DNA from: Planococcus chinensis
GTDB taxonomy: Bacteria; Bacillota; Bacilli; Bacillales_A; Planococcaceae
Reading direction: 5' to 3'
Assembly (NCBI RefSeq): GCF_020071995.1
Contig: NZ_JABWTK010000001.1
Span: 1-64,000 of the forward strand
DNA length: 64,000 nt
Of the stretch, positions 11,912 to 22,054 are shown one piece after another; position 1 is the stretch's first letter; each line of letters starts with the position of its first letter. Both the position numbers and the translations under genes were made by a program. The notes below the pieces were generated by a model. The model had not been told where the DNA came from. It made no database searches and saw nothing but the letters and a program-made list of their open reading frames with translations.

Positions 11912-12639
11912 AACAGATTACGCAGACGGGTACAACTGTTGAAAACGCGATATCTGCAGCATTAGAAAAACTCCAGGCAACACGTGAAGAAGTAACGGTC
12001 AATGTGATCCAGAACGAAAAAAAGGGATTTTTGGGCTTTGGATCCAAACCGGCTGAAGTCGAAGTCATCGTAAACGAACCGGAAGCTGCACCGCTTGAAA
12101 AAGAGGAAGCAGTGGCGGAGACGGCGGTAGCGGAACCGGAAGAAATTTTTGAAGAACTGGTGGAAGAAGCGCCAAAAGCAACAAATGAGCGAGCCATCCA
12201 GGAAACGAAAGATTACATTCAATCCATTGCCAAAGGCATGATGATTGAAGACTTAAAAATTACGCATAAGCAAAGCGGCAAACAAGTCAGTTTCTATCTG
12301 GAAAGTGAAAAAGTGGCCATGCTGATCGGCAAACGCGGCAATACGCTGAATTCCCTTCAGCAGCTTGCCCAGCTGGTCGCGAATAAATACTCTAACCAAT
12401 TTATGATGGTGGAGCTGGATGCGGAAAATTACCGGGAGCGGCGCCAGGAAACATTGGAGCAGTTGGCGGATCGGATGGCGGACAAAGCGATTCGGACCGG
12501 CGGCCGCGTTCAATTTGAACCGATGCCGTCTTACGAACGGAAAGTCATCCATCAGGCATTATCGCGCCGGATGGATATCGACACCTATTCAGAAGGAAAA
12601 GATCCAAACCGTTATCTGGTCATCGAACCTCTGAAATAA
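11908..12639 (+). CDS. jag: RNA-binding protein Jag/KhpB
   Basis: This 243-residue protein starts with GTG overlapping the yidC stop (GTGA). An N-terminal Jag domain (QTGTTVENAISAALEKL ... GFLGFGSKPAEV) is followed by an acidic linker, a KH domain (SEKVAMLIGKRGNTLNSLQ) and an R3H domain (PSYERKVIHQAL, near residue 205). KhpB is the partner of KhpA and is involved in RNA binding and cell elongation control in Firmicutes. Coupling to yidC is typical. Confidence 0.95.
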   Translation: MKQITQTGTTVENAISAALEKLQATREEVTVNVIQNEKKGFLGFGSKPAEVEVIVNEPEAAPLEKEEAVAETAVAEPEEIFEELVEEAPKATNERAIQETKDYIQSIAKGMMIEDLKITHKQSGKQVSFYLESEKVAMLIGKRGNTLNSLQQLAQLVANKYSNQFMMVELDAENYRERRQETLEQLADRMADKAIRTGGRVQFEPMPSYERKVIHQALSRRMDIDTYSEGKDPNRYLVIEPLK

Positions 12640-12671
12640 CGCGGCTGATCCGGCCAAATAAAGAATTGTGT

Positions 12672-12701
12672 ACGGCTTGCTCTTTGCAAGCCGTTTTTTT
12701 A
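12672..12701 (+). terminator. Terminator after jag
   Basis: CGGCTTGC and GCAAGCCG form an 8-bp stem with a five-base loop, followed by seven T. Confidence 0.9.
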
Positions 12702-12803
12702 TGCATTCTTTTATGAAACTTTTGGGAAAACCAAGCGCTTCACCTTTCGGATTCCAGCCATTTATGCTATTGTAATATGTTAGAAAGTCATGTGCTTTTG
12801 CTG

Positions 12804-12823
12804 GTTGTCCACATGTGGACAAC
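12804..12823. promoter_or_regulatory. Perfect 20-bp palindrome containing paired DnaA-box-like sequences (jag-mnmE interval)
   Basis: GTTGTCCACATGTGGACAAC is a perfect palindrome in the 327-base gap between jag and mnmE. Each arm holds TTGTCCACA, one mismatch from the DnaA box TTATCCACA, in inverted orientation. A T run follows on the plus strand, so a weak terminator role is also possible. The rest of the gap holds the jag terminator and a possible -10 TATAAT (12944-12949) close to mnmE. Confidence 0.5.
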
Positions 12824-12966
12824 TTTTTTAAAGGGAAAATCCGTTTTTTGCGCTCGAAAAAAGTCTGGGGATAAGTTTCTGGCCAGATTTTTTTGTTTTT
12901 ATTCATTTTAAGTGCAGGTTTAATAGAGGCCCCTGTACTTTTCTATAATAGAGAGGACGAAGTACC

Positions 12967-14352
12967 ATGGAATTCGATACAATTGCTGCAATCTCCACGC
13001 CAAGCGGTGAAGGCGCCATTGCCATCGTCCGCCTTAGCGGGCCGGAGGCGATCGGGATTGCGGATAAACTGTTCCGCGCCCCCAGCGGAAAACAATTGGC
13101 GACGCAGCCTACGCATACGATTCATTACGGCCATTTGGCAGATCCATGGACGGAGGAAGTAGTGGAAGAAGTCATGGTATCGTTCATGAAAGCCCCAAAA
13201 ACCTTCACCCGCGAAGACGTCATTGAAATCAATTGCCATGGCGGCATTGTGTCCGTCAATCGGGTATTGGCTCTTGTGCTTCGCGCCGGCGCGCGTTTGG
13301 CCGAGCCTGGAGAATTCACGAAACGGGCATTTTTAAACGGCCGTATCGACCTATCCCAAGCGGAAGCGGTCATGGATTTGATCCGCGCCAAAACCGACCG
13401 GGCGATGGATGTGGCATTGAACCAGATGGAAGGGCGCCTGTCGAAGCTCATTGGGACGCTTCGCCAAGCCTTGCTCGAATCCATTGCACAAATGGAAGTG
13501 AATATCGATTACCCGGAGTATGACGACGTCGAAGAAATGACACGTCCGATTATGCTTGAAAAAGCCTTATGGGTGCGTTCAGAAATTGAAAAATTACTGC
13601 AGACTTCTTCACAAGGCAAAATCTTGAGAGAAGGCCTTTCAACTGTTATTGTGGGACGTCCGAATGTCGGAAAATCCTCTCTCTTGAACAGCCTGGTGCA
13701 AGAAAACAAAGCCATTGTAACGGAAATTGCGGGAACGACCCGTGATATAATCGAGGAATATGTAAACGTCCGCGGTGTGCCGCTGCGTTTGGTGGATACA
13801 GCCGGTATCCGGGAAACGGAAGATATTGTGGAACGGATCGGCGTGGAACGTTCGCGCAAAGTGCTGAAAGAAGCTGATTTGATTCTTTATGTCTTGAATT
13901 ATTCGGAAGCGCTGACGGAAGAAGATGAACGATTGTTTGAAGCGGTTCGGGATATGGATTATATTGTAGTCATCAATAAAACCGATTTGCCGCAGAAAAT
14001 CGATCTGGATCACGTACAGCAGCTGGCAGGCGATAAACTGTTGGTTACCACTTCGCTGATTGAAGAAGAAGGCATTGACCAGCTGGAAGAAGCCATTGCT
14101 GAACTGTTTTTTGAAGGGCAAATCGAAGCAGGGGATATGACGTATGTTTCCAATGCGCGCCATATTGCGCTGCTTCACCAGGCACACCAGACCATTTCGG
14201 ATGCCATTGAGGCGGCGGATATGGATGTGCCGGTCGATATGATTCAAATTGATGTCACTCGAACATGGGGAATTTTAGGGGAAATCATCGGCGATACAGC
14301 AGATGATGGCTTGTTGAACCAATTATTTTCTCAGTTCTGTTTAGGGAAATAA
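12967..14352 (+). CDS. mnmE: tRNA modification GTPase MnmE (TrmE)
   Basis: With MnmG this enzyme installs the carboxymethylaminomethyl group on wobble uridine U34. The 461-residue protein has an N-terminal folate-binding domain, the inserted G domain with G1 GRPNVGKSS at 230-238 and DTAG at 277-280, NKTD, and the essential C-terminal CLGK at 458-461. It starts at ATG 12967 after GAGAGGACGAAGTACC. mnmG follows 22 bases later, so both halves of the complex are co-expressed. Confidence 0.98.
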   Translation: MEFDTIAAISTPSGEGAIAIVRLSGPEAIGIADKLFRAPSGKQLATQPTHTIHYGHLADPWTEEVVEEVMVSFMKAPKTFTREDVIEINCHGGIVSVNRVLALVLRAGARLAEPGEFTKRAFLNGRIDLSQAEAVMDLIRAKTDRAMDVALNQMEGRLSKLIGTLRQALLESIAQMEVNIDYPEYDDVEEMTRPIMLEKALWVRSEIEKLLQTSSQGKILREGLSTVIVGRPNVGKSSLLNSLVQENKAIVTEIAGTTRDIIEEYVNVRGVPLRLVDTAGIRETEDIVERIGVERSRKVLKEADLILYVLNYSEALTEEDERLFEAVRDMDYIVVINKTDLPQKIDLDHVQQLAGDKLLVTTSLIEEEGIDQLEEAIAELFFEGQIEAGDMTYVSNARHIALLHQAHQTISDAIEAADMDVPVDMIQIDVTRTWGILGEIIGDTADDGLLNQLFSQFCLGK

Positions 14353-14374
14353 ACTTCGAAGGGAATGAACGAAC

Positions 14375-16264
14375 ATGCCACAATACGAAGCAGGCACGTT
14401 CGATGTCATCGTCGTAGGAGCCGGACATGCCGGAGCAGAAGCTGCTCTTGCATCCGCTCGCATGGGTGCGAAAACACTTGTGTTGACGATGAATCTGGAT
14501 ATGATCGCATTTATGCCATGCAACCCGTCAATTGGCGGACCCGCAAAAGGCATCGTTGTACGGGAAATTGACGCACTTGGCGGAGCCATGGGGCGCGTTA
14601 TCGATAAAACACACATTCAAATGAGAATGTTGAACACAGCAAAAGGGCCGGCTGTCCGCGCACTGCGCGCACAAGCCGACAAAGTGCTTTACCAGCAGGA
14701 AATGAAACGCCTGATGGAAGAAGAAAAGAATTTGACGCTTCACCAAGGGATTGCTGAAAAATTAGTGGTGGAAGACGGCAAAGTGACCGGCTTGATCACG
14801 CAAGTTGGCGGCATCTACCGGGCAAAATCCGTTGTCATCACGACAGGAACTTTCCTGCGCGGCGAAATCATCATTGGCGATTTGCGCTATTCCAGCGGGC
14901 CGAACAATCAGCAGCCATCAATCAAGCTGGCAGAAAACCTGGAAGAGCTCGGCTTTGAAACCGTCCGCTTTAAAACAGGGACGCCGCCGCGTGTCAACAG
15001 CAACTCCATTGATTACAGCAAAACAGAAATCCAGCCGGGCGATGAAGAACCGCGTGCGTTCAGTTACGAAACAACTGAATTCATCATGGATCAGCTGCCA
15101 TGCTGGCTAACGTATACAAACGAAAAAACCCATCAGATCATCGACGAAAATCTTCACTTGTCGCCGATGTATTCCGGCATGATCAAAGGGACAGGCCCAA
15201 GATATTGCCCATCAATAGAAGACAAAGTGGTGCGTTTCAACGACAAACCGCGCCATCAGATTTTCCTTGAACCGGAAGGCCGCAATACGCGCGAGGTTTA
15301 CGTACAAGGGCTTTCAACAAGTTTGCCTGAACATGTGCAAAGAAAACTGTTAGAATCGATTCCAGGGCTTGAAAAAGCGGAAATGATGCGTGCTGGATAC
15401 GCCATCGAATACGATGCAATCGTACCGACGCAATTATGGCCGACGCTCGAGTCAAAACAGCTTGAAAATCTCTACACAGCAGGACAGATCAACGGAACTT
15501 CCGGCTACGAAGAAGCGGCGGGGCAGGGCTTGATGGCCGGCATTAATGCTGCAGCTAAAGTTTTGGGCAAAGAAGAAGTGATTCTGAGCCGTTCCGATGC
15601 CTATATCGGTGTATTGATCGATGATTTGGTCACGAAAGGCACAAACGAGCCTTATCGTTTGCTGACGTCGCGTGCGGAATATCGCCTCTTGCTGCGCCAC
15701 GATAATGCAGATATGCGTTTGACGGAACTGGGCCACAAAATCGGCATGATTTCCGATGAGCGCTATGCCAAATTCCTGGCGAAAAAAGACCGCATCGAAG
15801 CGGAAATCAAACGCCTCCGCGGCATAATGATCAAACCGAATGACATCACGCAGCAATTGATCCGTGATGCAGGAGGCAGTGAATTGAAAGACGGCATCCG
15901 GGCAGCAGATTTATTGAAGCGCCCTGAAATGACTTATGACATGATTGCCCAATTGACGGCTTCAGAAGTTGAATTGGAAGACGAAGTGAAAGAACAAGTC
16001 GAAATCCATATCAAATACGAAGGCTATATTGAAAAATCGCTTCAGCAAGTGGCTAAACTGAAAAAAATGGAAGACAAGAAAATCCCGGAAAACATTGATT
16101 ACCACTCAATTTCCGGTCTGGCAACAGAAGCACGCGGCAAACTGGCCGAAGTGCGTCCGCTGTCGATTGCACAGGCTTCCCGGATTTCAGGTGTGAACCC
16201 TGCTGACATTTCAATTCTTTTGGTGTATATTGAACAAGGTAGAATTGCAAAAATTCCATCTTGA
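14375..16264 (+). CDS. mnmG: tRNA uridine-5-carboxymethylaminomethyl modification enzyme MnmG (GidA)
   Basis: This FAD-dependent partner of MnmE is 629 residues, normal for the family. The dinucleotide-binding motif is [12 protein letters not shown] (GxGxxG at 15-20). Family signatures include [13 protein letters not shown] near residue 50 and the later [24 protein letters not shown]. The helical C-terminus ([14 protein letters not shown] ... [19 protein letters not shown]) binds MnmE. It ends just before a structured intergenic repeat. Confidence 0.98.
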   Translation: MPQYEAGTFDVIVVGAGHAGAEAALASARMGAKTLVLTMNLDMIAFMPCNPSIGGPAKGIVVREIDALGGAMGRVIDKTHIQMRMLNTAKGPAVRALRAQADKVLYQQEMKRLMEEEKNLTLHQGIAEKLVVEDGKVTGLITQVGGIYRAKSVVITTGTFLRGEIIIGDLRYSSGPNNQQPSIKLAENLEELGFETVRFKTGTPPRVNSNSIDYSKTEIQPGDEEPRAFSYETTEFIMDQLPCWLTYTNEKTHQIIDENLHLSPMYSGMIKGTGPRYCPSIEDKVVRFNDKPRHQIFLEPEGRNTREVYVQGLSTSLPEHVQRKLLESIPGLEKAEMMRAGYAIEYDAIVPTQLWPTLESKQLENLYTAGQINGTSGYEEAAGQGLMAGINAAAKVLGKEEVILSRSDAYIGVLIDDLVTKGTNEPYRLLTSRAEYRLLLRHDNADMRLTELGHKIGMISDERYAKFLAKKDRIEAEIKRLRGIMIKPNDITQQLIRDAGGSELKDGIRAADLLKRPEMTYDMIAQLTASEVELEDEVKEQVEIHIKYEGYIEKSLQQVAKLKKMEDKKIPENIDYHSISGLATEARGKLAEVRPLSIAQASRISGVNPADISILLVYIEQGRIAKIPS

Positions 16265-16269
16265 TATAA

Positions 16270-16452
16270 AAAAAGCGCAGGCGCCTATCTGGGGCCGACA
16301 AGCTTAAGGCAGAACACGCCGGAAATCCTGATTTCCAGAGTGGGATGACTTAAGACCTCGAGGCCCCAGGCGCCGGAGCTGGATATAAAAAAGCGCAGAC
16401 GCCTATCTGGGGCCGAAGCTGTAGAAATAAAAGCGCAGGCGCCTGACCGAGC
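16270..16452 (+). repeat. Structured intergenic repeat, family R1, copy a (full unit plus two partial units)
   Basis: The full unit spans about 16270-16390. Outer arms GGCGCC (16280-16285) and CTGGGGCC (16289-16296) pair with GGCCCCAG (16362-16369) and GCGCC (to 16374), leaving a TAT bulge on the 5' side. Inside are CTTAAG (16303-16308) facing CTTAAG (16349-16354) and a small hairpin GGAAATcctgATTTCC. The unit ends GGAGCTGGATATAAAA. Two truncated units repeating only the 5' part follow at 16386-16424 and 16425-16452. A second full copy is at 23241-23400. The rest of the mnmG-rsmG gap holds a terminator. Confidence 0.8.
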
Positions 16453-16480
16453 AAAAAAGGCGATAAGCTAGACACATAAC

Positions 16481-16511
16481 AAATGGGCTGGCAGAGACCA
16501 GCCCATTTTTA
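16481..16511 (+). terminator. Terminator before rsmG
   Basis: AATGGGCTGG and CCAGCCCATT form a 10-bp stem with a six-base loop, followed by TTTTTA. It can also act on the opposite strand. It probably ends the mnmE-mnmG transcript. Confidence 0.85.
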
Positions 16512-16574
16512 CATAATGGAATGCCTATTGGTTGACACATAGAACAGCATAAAAAAGAGGGAGGAAAAAACCAA

Positions 16575-17288
16575 GTGAACGAACAACAATTCAAAGACGC
16601 CCTCAGCGAAAAAGGAATCAATTTGACTCCGGCTCAACTTGATCAATTCCGCATCTACTTCGAAGAACTGGTTGAGTGGAACGAAAAAATGAATTTAACG
16701 GCCATTACAGACCAGCCGTCTGTCTACTTGAAACATTTTTTTGATTCGATTACGGCTGCTTTCTACATAGATTTCACGAAGCCGCTTAAAGTTTGTGATG
16801 TGGGAGCCGGGGCAGGATTCCCGAGCATTCCTTTGAAAATCTGCTTCCCTCATATTGAAGTGACCATCGTAGACTCATTGAACAAGCGCATCCAATTCTT
16901 GAATCATTTAAGCGATAAGCTGAACTTATCAAATGTCCGGTTCATTCATTCCCGCGCCGAAGATTTTGGCCAGTCCGAACACCGGGAAAGCTATGACTTG
17001 GTCACGGCCCGAGCAGTGGCAAGGCTTTCCGTTTTAGCGGAACTGTGTGTGCCGCTCGTAAAAAATGGCGGGCTTTTTGCTGCGATGAAAGCAGCATCAG
17101 CGCCTGACGAATTAAAGGATGCTGAGAAAGCTTTGCTGAAACTAGGGGTTAAAGAAGAAAGCATCCATTCGTTTAAATTGCCTATAGAAGAAAGCGACCG
17201 TCACATTCAGGTTTTCCGCAAGTTTAAAGAAACGCCGAAAAAGTACCCGCGCAAACCCGGGGTGCCAAATAAATCTCCAATTGCTTAA
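16575..17288 (+). CDS. rsmG: 16S rRNA (guanine-527-N7)-methyltransferase RsmG
   Basis: This is a SAM-dependent methyltransferase of 16S G527. The 237-residue protein shows the SAM-binding motif [17 protein letters not shown] near residue 75, the acidic [11 protein letters not shown] and the later [13 protein letters not shown]. The start codon is GTG 16575, after GGGAGGAAAAAACCAA. Its C-terminus is basic ([16 protein letters not shown]), typical of the family. It sits between mnmG and noc, the normal Bacillales position. Confidence 0.97.
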   Translation: MNEQQFKDALSEKGINLTPAQLDQFRIYFEELVEWNEKMNLTAITDQPSVYLKHFFDSITAAFYIDFTKPLKVCDVGAGAGFPSIPLKICFPHIEVTIVDSLNKRIQFLNHLSDKLNLSNVRFIHSRAEDFGQSEHRESYDLVTARAVARLSVLAELCVPLVKNGGLFAAMKAASAPDELKDAEKALLKLGVKEESIHSFKLPIEESDRHIQVFRKFKETPKKYPRKPGVPNKSPIA

Positions 17289-17310
17289 GGCATAAAAAGA
17301 GAACATGCAA

Positions 17311-17326
17311 TGTTTCACGTGGAACA
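17311..17326. promoter_or_regulatory. parS site 1 (rsmG-noc interval)
   Basis: TGTTTCACGTGGAACA; its complement TGTTCCACGTGAAACA is the standard Bacillus parS sequence bound by ParB/Spo0J. It lies immediately upstream of noc and the parAB genes. Confidence 0.95.
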
Positions 17327-17398
17327 TGGAAACCGAGAAGAAGCGGTTAAGACAACTATAAAGTAAGCAAGTGAGCTTTTAAAAGGTGGTGCTAGAGG

Positions 17399-18271
17399 AT
17401 GAAGAGTCCTTTTTCCCGATTTTTCGGGAGCGGCGATAAAGCAGAAGAAGCAGAACAGGCAACAGAAGTGAAATCAGTCAATAAAGCTGCAGAAGAAGTA
17501 GTGAAATTGCCGATTGCTAAAATCAGCGCGAACAAGTTTCAGCCTCGTACAGTTTTCGATGAAGAGAAGATTGAAGAGCTGGCTCGCACAATTGAAATAC
17601 ATGGCGTTATTCAGCCTATTGTAGTCCGGGCATCGGATCAAGAAGGCGATTACGAAATCATTGCAGGGGAACGGCGTTTTCGGGCGATGTCTTCTCTCGG
17701 ATGGGAAGAAGTTCCGGCCATCATCCGCCAGCTAAGCGATAAAGAAACAGCATCAATTGCTTTAATCGAAAACTTGCAGCGGGAAGAACTTACGTCGATT
17801 GAAGAAGCAAATGCTTATCAGAACCTGCTGGAAATCCAGGGCATTACCCAGGAAGCCCTTGCACAACGTCTTGGAAAAGGGCAATCGACAGTTGCGAATA
17901 AACTTCGGCTGTTGAAACTGCCTGAAGAAATCCAGACGGCTTTATTAAACCGCATCATTACAGAACGCCATGCACGGGTATTGCTGAAAATCAAAGATGT
18001 AGACAAGCAGAAAAAAATGTTCGATGAAACTGTTGAACAAAGTTTGAACGTCAAGCAGCTGGAGATGCGGGTCGAAAAATTGCTGTCCACTGAACCGAAA
18101 AAGGCCAAGCCGAGAAGAAAAGCGGTCAGCCGCGATATTCGGATTGCGATGAACACCATCAAGGAATCGTTAAGCATGGTCACCAAAAGCGGGATCAACT
18201 TATCGGCTGAAGAAGAAGAACACGAAGAGTATTACCAGATTACCGTGAAGATCCCTAAGAAAAAAGCATAA
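17399..18271 (+). CDS. noc: Nucleoid occlusion protein Noc
   Basis: This ParB-like CTP switch protein binds Noc-binding sites and the membrane to block division over the nucleoid. The 290-residue protein begins [10 protein letters not shown], the amphipathic membrane-targeting helix typical of Noc. The ParB/Sulfiredoxin domain contains GERRFRAM and [14 protein letters not shown]. The HTH region ([24 protein letters not shown]) determines site choice. Two perfect Noc-binding sites are in this window (34334-34349 and 51686-51701). It is distinguished from parB at 19197 by the N-terminus and the adjacent rsmG. Confidence 0.95.
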   Translation: MKSPFSRFFGSGDKAEEAEQATEVKSVNKAAEEVVKLPIAKISANKFQPRTVFDEEKIEELARTIEIHGVIQPIVVRASDQEGDYEIIAGERRFRAMSSLGWEEVPAIIRQLSDKETASIALIENLQREELTSIEEANAYQNLLEIQGITQEALAQRLGKGQSTVANKLRLLKLPEEIQTALLNRIITERHARVLLKIKDVDKQKKMFDETVEQSLNVKQLEMRVEKLLSTEPKKAKPRRKAVSRDIRIAMNTIKESLSMVTKSGINLSAEEEEHEEYYQITVKIPKKKA

Positions 18272-18306
18272 AAAAGCTCTTTCCGATTTCGGAAAGAGCT
18301 TTTTTA
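18272..18306 (+). terminator. Terminator after noc
   Basis: AGCTCTTTCCG and CGGAAAGAGCT form an 11-bp stem with a four-base loop, followed by six T. It separates noc from parA. Confidence 0.92.
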
Positions 18307-18442
18307 ATGGGAATGTAACGATAAAATGGCTATTGTTTTGTTACAATAAGGAAAGAAACTGTCATTATTTTTGTTTTTATAATGGAATTAGTTATACTTG
18401 AGCAGTAAAATGAGAGAAGTATGAAAGAAAGTTGGTGCAAGA

Positions 18443-19204
18443 GTGGGTAGAATTATTGCGATCGCCAATCAAAAAGGCGGCGTAGGAAAAACAACATCAT
18501 CAGTAAACTTGAGTGCCTGCCTTGCTTATTTGGGCCAGAAAGTTCTCTTAATAGATATCGATCCCCAAGGAAACGCGACAAGTGGGGTCGGGGTAAACAA
18601 AGGCGACGTTGACCAGTGCATCTACGAAGTACTGATTGATGACGTGGATGTGAAAGATACCATCAAGGAAACAAAAGTTGAAAATCTTCACGTAGTGCCT
18701 GCAACCATTTCGCTGGCAGGTGCAGAAATTGAACTGGTTTCCACTATTTCAAGAGAAGTGCGCCTCAAGCATGCGCTTCAAGAAGTTAAAGAACTGTATG
18801 ACTACATCATCATTGATTGTCCTCCGTCATTGGGATTATTAACGATCAATTCGTTGACTGCCTCAGATGCGATTATTATTCCGGTACAATGTGAATACTA
18901 TGCATTGGAAGGATTGAGCCAGCTGTTGAGCACGATCCGTCTTGTCCAGAAGCATTTAAATCATGACCTGGCAATTGACGGCGTCTTATTGACGATGCTC
19001 GATGCGCGGACAAACTTAGGGATCCAGGTAATTGAAGAAGTGAAGAAGTATTTCCAGGACAAAGTTTACCGGACGATCATTCCACGGAACGTAAGATTAA
19101 GCGAAGCGCCAAGCCATGGAGAACCGATCATTATATACGATCCGAAATCCCGCGGGGCAGAAGTATACTTAGAATTAGCAAGGGAAGTGATTAAGAATGG
19201 CTAA
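18443..19204 (+). CDS. parA: Chromosome partitioning ATPase ParA (Soj)
   Basis: This 253-residue deviant-Walker ATPase has KGGVGKTT at residues 11-18 and the switch region DIDPQGNATSGVG. Soj works with ParB at parS in origin segregation and also regulates DnaA. The start is GTG 18443, giving MGRIIAIANQKGG as in other Soj proteins; the ribosome-binding site is weak. The end overlaps parB by eight bases, so the two are translationally coupled. Confidence 0.97.
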   Translation: MGRIIAIANQKGGVGKTTSSVNLSACLAYLGQKVLLIDIDPQGNATSGVGVNKGDVDQCIYEVLIDDVDVKDTIKETKVENLHVVPATISLAGAEIELVSTISREVRLKHALQEVKELYDYIIIDCPPSLGLLTINSLTASDAIIIPVQCEYYALEGLSQLLSTIRLVQKHLNHDLAIDGVLLTMLDARTNLGIQVIEEVKKYFQDKVYRTIIPRNVRLSEAPSHGEPIIIYDPKSRGAEVYLELAREVIKNG

Positions 19205-20030
19205 AGGATTAGGAAAAGGAATCAATGCATTGTTCCCTGGCGAATCATTAAGCGAGACAGAAACAATCAACCAGATCAGCATCACGCAAATCCGCACTAA
19301 TCCTTACCAACCGCGCAAAGTTTTTGATGAAACCGCTTTGCAGGAATTGTCGGAATCGATCAAAGAACATGGCATTTTGCAGCCGGTTGTTGTCCGGAAA
19401 TCTGGAAAGCATTTTGAACTGGTTGTAGGGGAAAGAAGGTTCCGCGCAGCTAAATTGGCAAAATTGACTGAAGTGCCGGCACTCGTCAAAGAATTGACAG
19501 ACCAGCAGATGATGGAATTGGCTATCCTTGAAAACCTGCAGCGGGAAGACTTGACGCCGATTGAAGAAGCAGAGGCTTATCAGAAGTTAATGGAAGCATT
19601 GAATATCACACAGGAGCAATTGGCATTCCGCCTTGGCAAAAGCCGGCCACATATTGCCAATCACATCCGTTTGCTGGCTTTGCCTGAAGACGTACGCGAT
19701 ATGATTTCAGACAAGAAATTGACGATGGGACATGGCCGTACTTTGCTTGGACTGCGCTTGAAAAAGCTGATTCCCGAAACTGCTGAAAAAGTAGTGAAAG
19801 AAAACTTGAATGTCCGTCAGTTGGAAAACCTGGTTCAGCGTTTAAATGAAGATGTTCCACGTGAAACAATCGAGAAAAAGAAAGATTTGTTTATCGAAGA
19901 AAAACAGTCGGAACTGAGAGACCGTTTCGGAACAAATGTCCAAATTAAAAAAACGAAGAACAAAGGGAAAATTGAAATAGAGTTCTTCTCTGAAGAAGAT
20001 TTGGAACGCATACTCGAACTTTTAAACTGA
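19197..20030 (+). CDS. parB: Chromosome partitioning protein ParB (Spo0J)
   Basis: This is a CTP-dependent DNA clamp that loads at parS and recruits SMC. The 277-residue protein begins MAKGLGKGINALF, the ParA-interacting N-terminus. It then shows the CTP/arginine patch GERRFRAAK, ENLQREDLTPIEEAEAY, a HTH (ITQEQLAFRLGKSRPHIANHIRLL) and a C-terminal dimerisation domain. A parS site lies inside the gene at 19853-19868, as in B. subtilis spo0J. A hairpin with a weak T tail follows. Confidence 0.97.
   Translation: MAKGLGKGINALFPGESLSETETINQISITQIRTNPYQPRKVFDETALQELSESIKEHGILQPVVVRKSGKHFELVVGERRFRAAKLAKLTEVPALVKELTDQQMMELAILENLQREDLTPIEEAEAYQKLMEALNITQEQLAFRLGKSRPHIANHIRLLALPEDVRDMISDKKLTMGHGRTLLGLRLKKLIPETAEKVVKENLNVRQLENLVQRLNEDVPRETIEKKKDLFIEEKQSELRDRFGTNVQIKKTKNKGKIEIEFFSEEDLERILELLN
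19853..19868. promoter_or_regulatory. parS site 2 (inside parB)
   Basis: TGTTCCACGTGAAACA is a perfect standard parS, encoding part of DVPRET in ParB. The same intragenic placement is known for B. subtilis spo0J. Confidence 0.95.
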
Positions 20031-20036
20031 TCCGTG

Positions 20037-20070
20037 CCTATTCCCTGAGTAAGGGAATAGGTTCTGTTTT
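20037..20070 (+). terminator. Possible terminator after parB
   Basis: CCTATTCCC and GGGAATAGG form a 9-bp stem. The following TTCTGTTTTG is an imperfect T tail, so termination may be partial. Confidence 0.55.
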
Positions 20071-20101
20071 GTAAAAGGAGAGCGGAAGGGGAAATTGAAA
20101 G

Positions 20102-20818
20102 ATGGTTCTCTTGGGAACGCTGATCAACGCTATTTTGATTGTAGTTGGAACATTCATCGGCCGTGCGCTCCGAAACATTCCTGAGAAGATGAAAGAAACG
20201 GTAATGTATGCGATTGGCCTGGCAGTCGTGGTTCTTGGCCTGCAAATGGGCTTTGAAAGCCAGAATTTCATCGTAGTGATTATTAGTCTGGTCTTGGGTG
20301 CGGTTATCGGCGAATGGATGAATTTAGATGACAAGTTGAATGATTTTGGACACTGGCTGGAAGACGTGATGGGTGCAAAAAAAGAAAGCAAAGGCAGTAT
20401 TGCCCAAGGCTTTGTCACAGCGACACTCATCTTTGTAATTGGTGCGATGGGAATCATCGGTGCTTTGGAGAGCGGGCTTAGCAATGAACATGGTGTCTTG
20501 ATTTCCAAAGGCTTGATTGATGGTTTTACATCGATCATTTTGGCTTCCACGCTTGGAATTGGCGTCATGCTGGCTGCTATTCCCGTATTTGTTTATCAAG
20601 GGTTGATCGCGTTGTTTGCGACGCAGATCAGTTTGATCATTCCGGATGATGCGCTTGATATGTTTATTACGGAAATGACCGCAACGGGAGGCGTCATGAT
20701 TGTGGCCATTGGCCTGAACATGATCGGCCTCACGAAAATAAGAGTTGCTAATTTGTTGCCTGGAGTATTGGTAGTAGGATTAATTGTTACGGTAATCTAT
20801 AAGATGAATTTAGGTTAA
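20102..20818 (+). CDS. DUF554 family membrane protein
   Basis: This is a 238-residue, strongly hydrophobic protein with about six or seven membrane segments and repeated GAVIGEW / GAMGIIGALESG motifs, typical of DUF554 (YdfK/YqgA-like) proteins. The biochemical role of the family is not established. It starts at ATG 20102 after AAGGGGAAATTGAAAG. The next gene, an MscS channel, begins 22 bases after its stop, so the two may share a transcript. Confidence 0.85.
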   Translation: MVLLGTLINAILIVVGTFIGRALRNIPEKMKETVMYAIGLAVVVLGLQMGFESQNFIVVIISLVLGAVIGEWMNLDDKLNDFGHWLEDVMGAKKESKGSIAQGFVTATLIFVIGAMGIIGALESGLSNEHGVLISKGLIDGFTSIILASTLGIGVMLAAIPVFVYQGLIALFATQISLIIPDDALDMFITEMTATGGVMIVAIGLNMIGLTKIRVANLLPGVLVVGLIVTVIYKMNLG

Positions 20819-20840
20819 CCGGAGGTAGGAAGGTGTTACA

Positions 20841-21764
20841 GTGACTGCAGAAACAGTAACTTCAGAAACGGTAAGGAAAACAGAAGAAGTGGTAGAAGAG
20901 GGGAAGAAACTTCTCCTCGACAATGAAATGTGGCTCAATATCGGTTTTGTCGGCTTGAAAGTTCTTATGATTATTGTCGTAGCTGGAATTGTCGTTCGGG
21001 TGGCAAAAATGCTGATTCGGAAAACTTTCTCGGTGCGCATTAAAGGTCCGTTAAAATACAACGAACGGCGGCAGCAGACGATGTCGAAACTGCTGGAAAA
21101 TGTTGTTACCTATGCTGTCTATTTTATGGCGATCATCGCAGTGTTGTCTGCTTTTACAATTGACATTACAGGGCTGATTGCCGGGGCCGGGGTATTAGGT
21201 CTTGCTGTTGGTTTTGGTGCCCAGAACTTAGTGAAAGATGTCATTACCGGATTCTTCATCATTTTTGAAGATCAGTTTTCGGTAGGTGACTATGTCCGGA
21301 TCGGCCAAGCAGAAGGTACCGTCGAAGAAATTGGTTTACGGACCACAAAGGTAAAAGGTTTTACGGGGGAGCTCTTCATTTTCCCGAATGGCAATGTGAC
21401 GGATGTGGTAAATTTCTCGATCCATAATTCGATTGCAGTAGTGGATGTAAATATTTCATATGAATCGGATATTGCACGCGTGGAGCGCTTGATCCAGGAA
21501 TTTCTCGTGGATCTTCCTGAAAAGTACGAGCAGATTATAAAACCGCCGGAATTGTTGGGCGTACAAAACATTACTACAACAGAAATCATCATGAGAATTA
21601 CGGCAGAAACATTGCCAATGCAGCATTTTGCCGTTTCCCGCGGGATTCGCCGGGACTTAAAAGAATATTTGGATCAAAAAGGTGTAGAAATTCCGTACCC
21701 GCGGATGGTTATGGTACAGCGGTCGCCTGAAGAGTCCAATCCATCCGTTATTGCCAAAAAGTGA
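20841..21764 (+). CDS. Small-conductance mechanosensitive channel family protein (MscS type)
   Basis: The 307-residue protein has an N-terminal soluble lead, three membrane segments and the MscS pore helix and beta-domain GLAVGFGAQNLVKDVITGFFIIFEDQFSVGDYV. In the family this opens under membrane tension to release solutes. The start codon is GTG 20841 with AGGAAGG upstream. It lies in a tight group with DUF554 upstream and DUF951 downstream. It is related to B. subtilis YkuT-type channels by appearance. Confidence 0.92.
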   Translation: MTAETVTSETVRKTEEVVEEGKKLLLDNEMWLNIGFVGLKVLMIIVVAGIVVRVAKMLIRKTFSVRIKGPLKYNERRQQTMSKLLENVVTYAVYFMAIIAVLSAFTIDITGLIAGAGVLGLAVGFGAQNLVKDVITGFFIIFEDQFSVGDYVRIGQAEGTVEEIGLRTTKVKGFTGELFIFPNGNVTDVVNFSIHNSIAVVDVNISYESDIARVERLIQEFLVDLPEKYEQIIKPPELLGVQNITTTEIIMRITAETLPMQHFAVSRGIRRDLKEYLDQKGVEIPYPRMVMVQRSPEESNPSVIAKK

Positions 21765-21780
21765 TAAAGGAGACAGAGCC

Positions 21781-21981
21781 ATGGATAAGAAAGAATATGG
21801 TCTGAATGATGTCGTGGAAATGAAGAAAGGGCATCCGTGCGGGGCAAATGCCTGGAAAATTATCCGAATGGGTGCAGATATCCGCATCAAATGTGAAGGC
21901 TGCCAGCACAGCGTCATGATTCCACGCGTTGAATTCAATAAAAAAATCAAGAAAGTTTTAGTGAAAGCAGAAGAGGAATAA
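21781..21981 (+). CDS. DUF951 family protein
   Basis: This 66-residue protein has the family core MKKGHPCGANAWKIIRMGAD followed by IRIKCEGCQHSVMIPR, with Cys pairs that suggest possible metal binding. The function is unknown. ATG 21781 is chosen because AAGGAGACAGAGCC precedes it; the frame is open further upstream into the MscS gene. It occurs just before ychF in many Bacillales. Confidence 0.92.
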   Translation: MDKKEYGLNDVVEMKKGHPCGANAWKIIRMGADIRIKCEGCQHSVMIPRVEFNKKIKKVLVKAEEE

Positions 21982-22054
21982 AACAAAACTCTATATGAGT
22001 ATAAAGACAATACTTATATAGGAATAGTAATGAATTTATATAAGTTTTGAAAAA

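Noticed and set aside
13639-14247. 202-codon minus-strand frame opposite mnmE
   Set aside because: Antisense to the mnmE G domain, His/Phe/Ile-rich composition typical of a shadow frame.
16270-16452. Possible CRISPR array in the repeated GCGCAGGCGCC units
   Set aside because: Units are unequal, degenerate and form one long hairpin; there are no regular spacers and no cas genes in the window.
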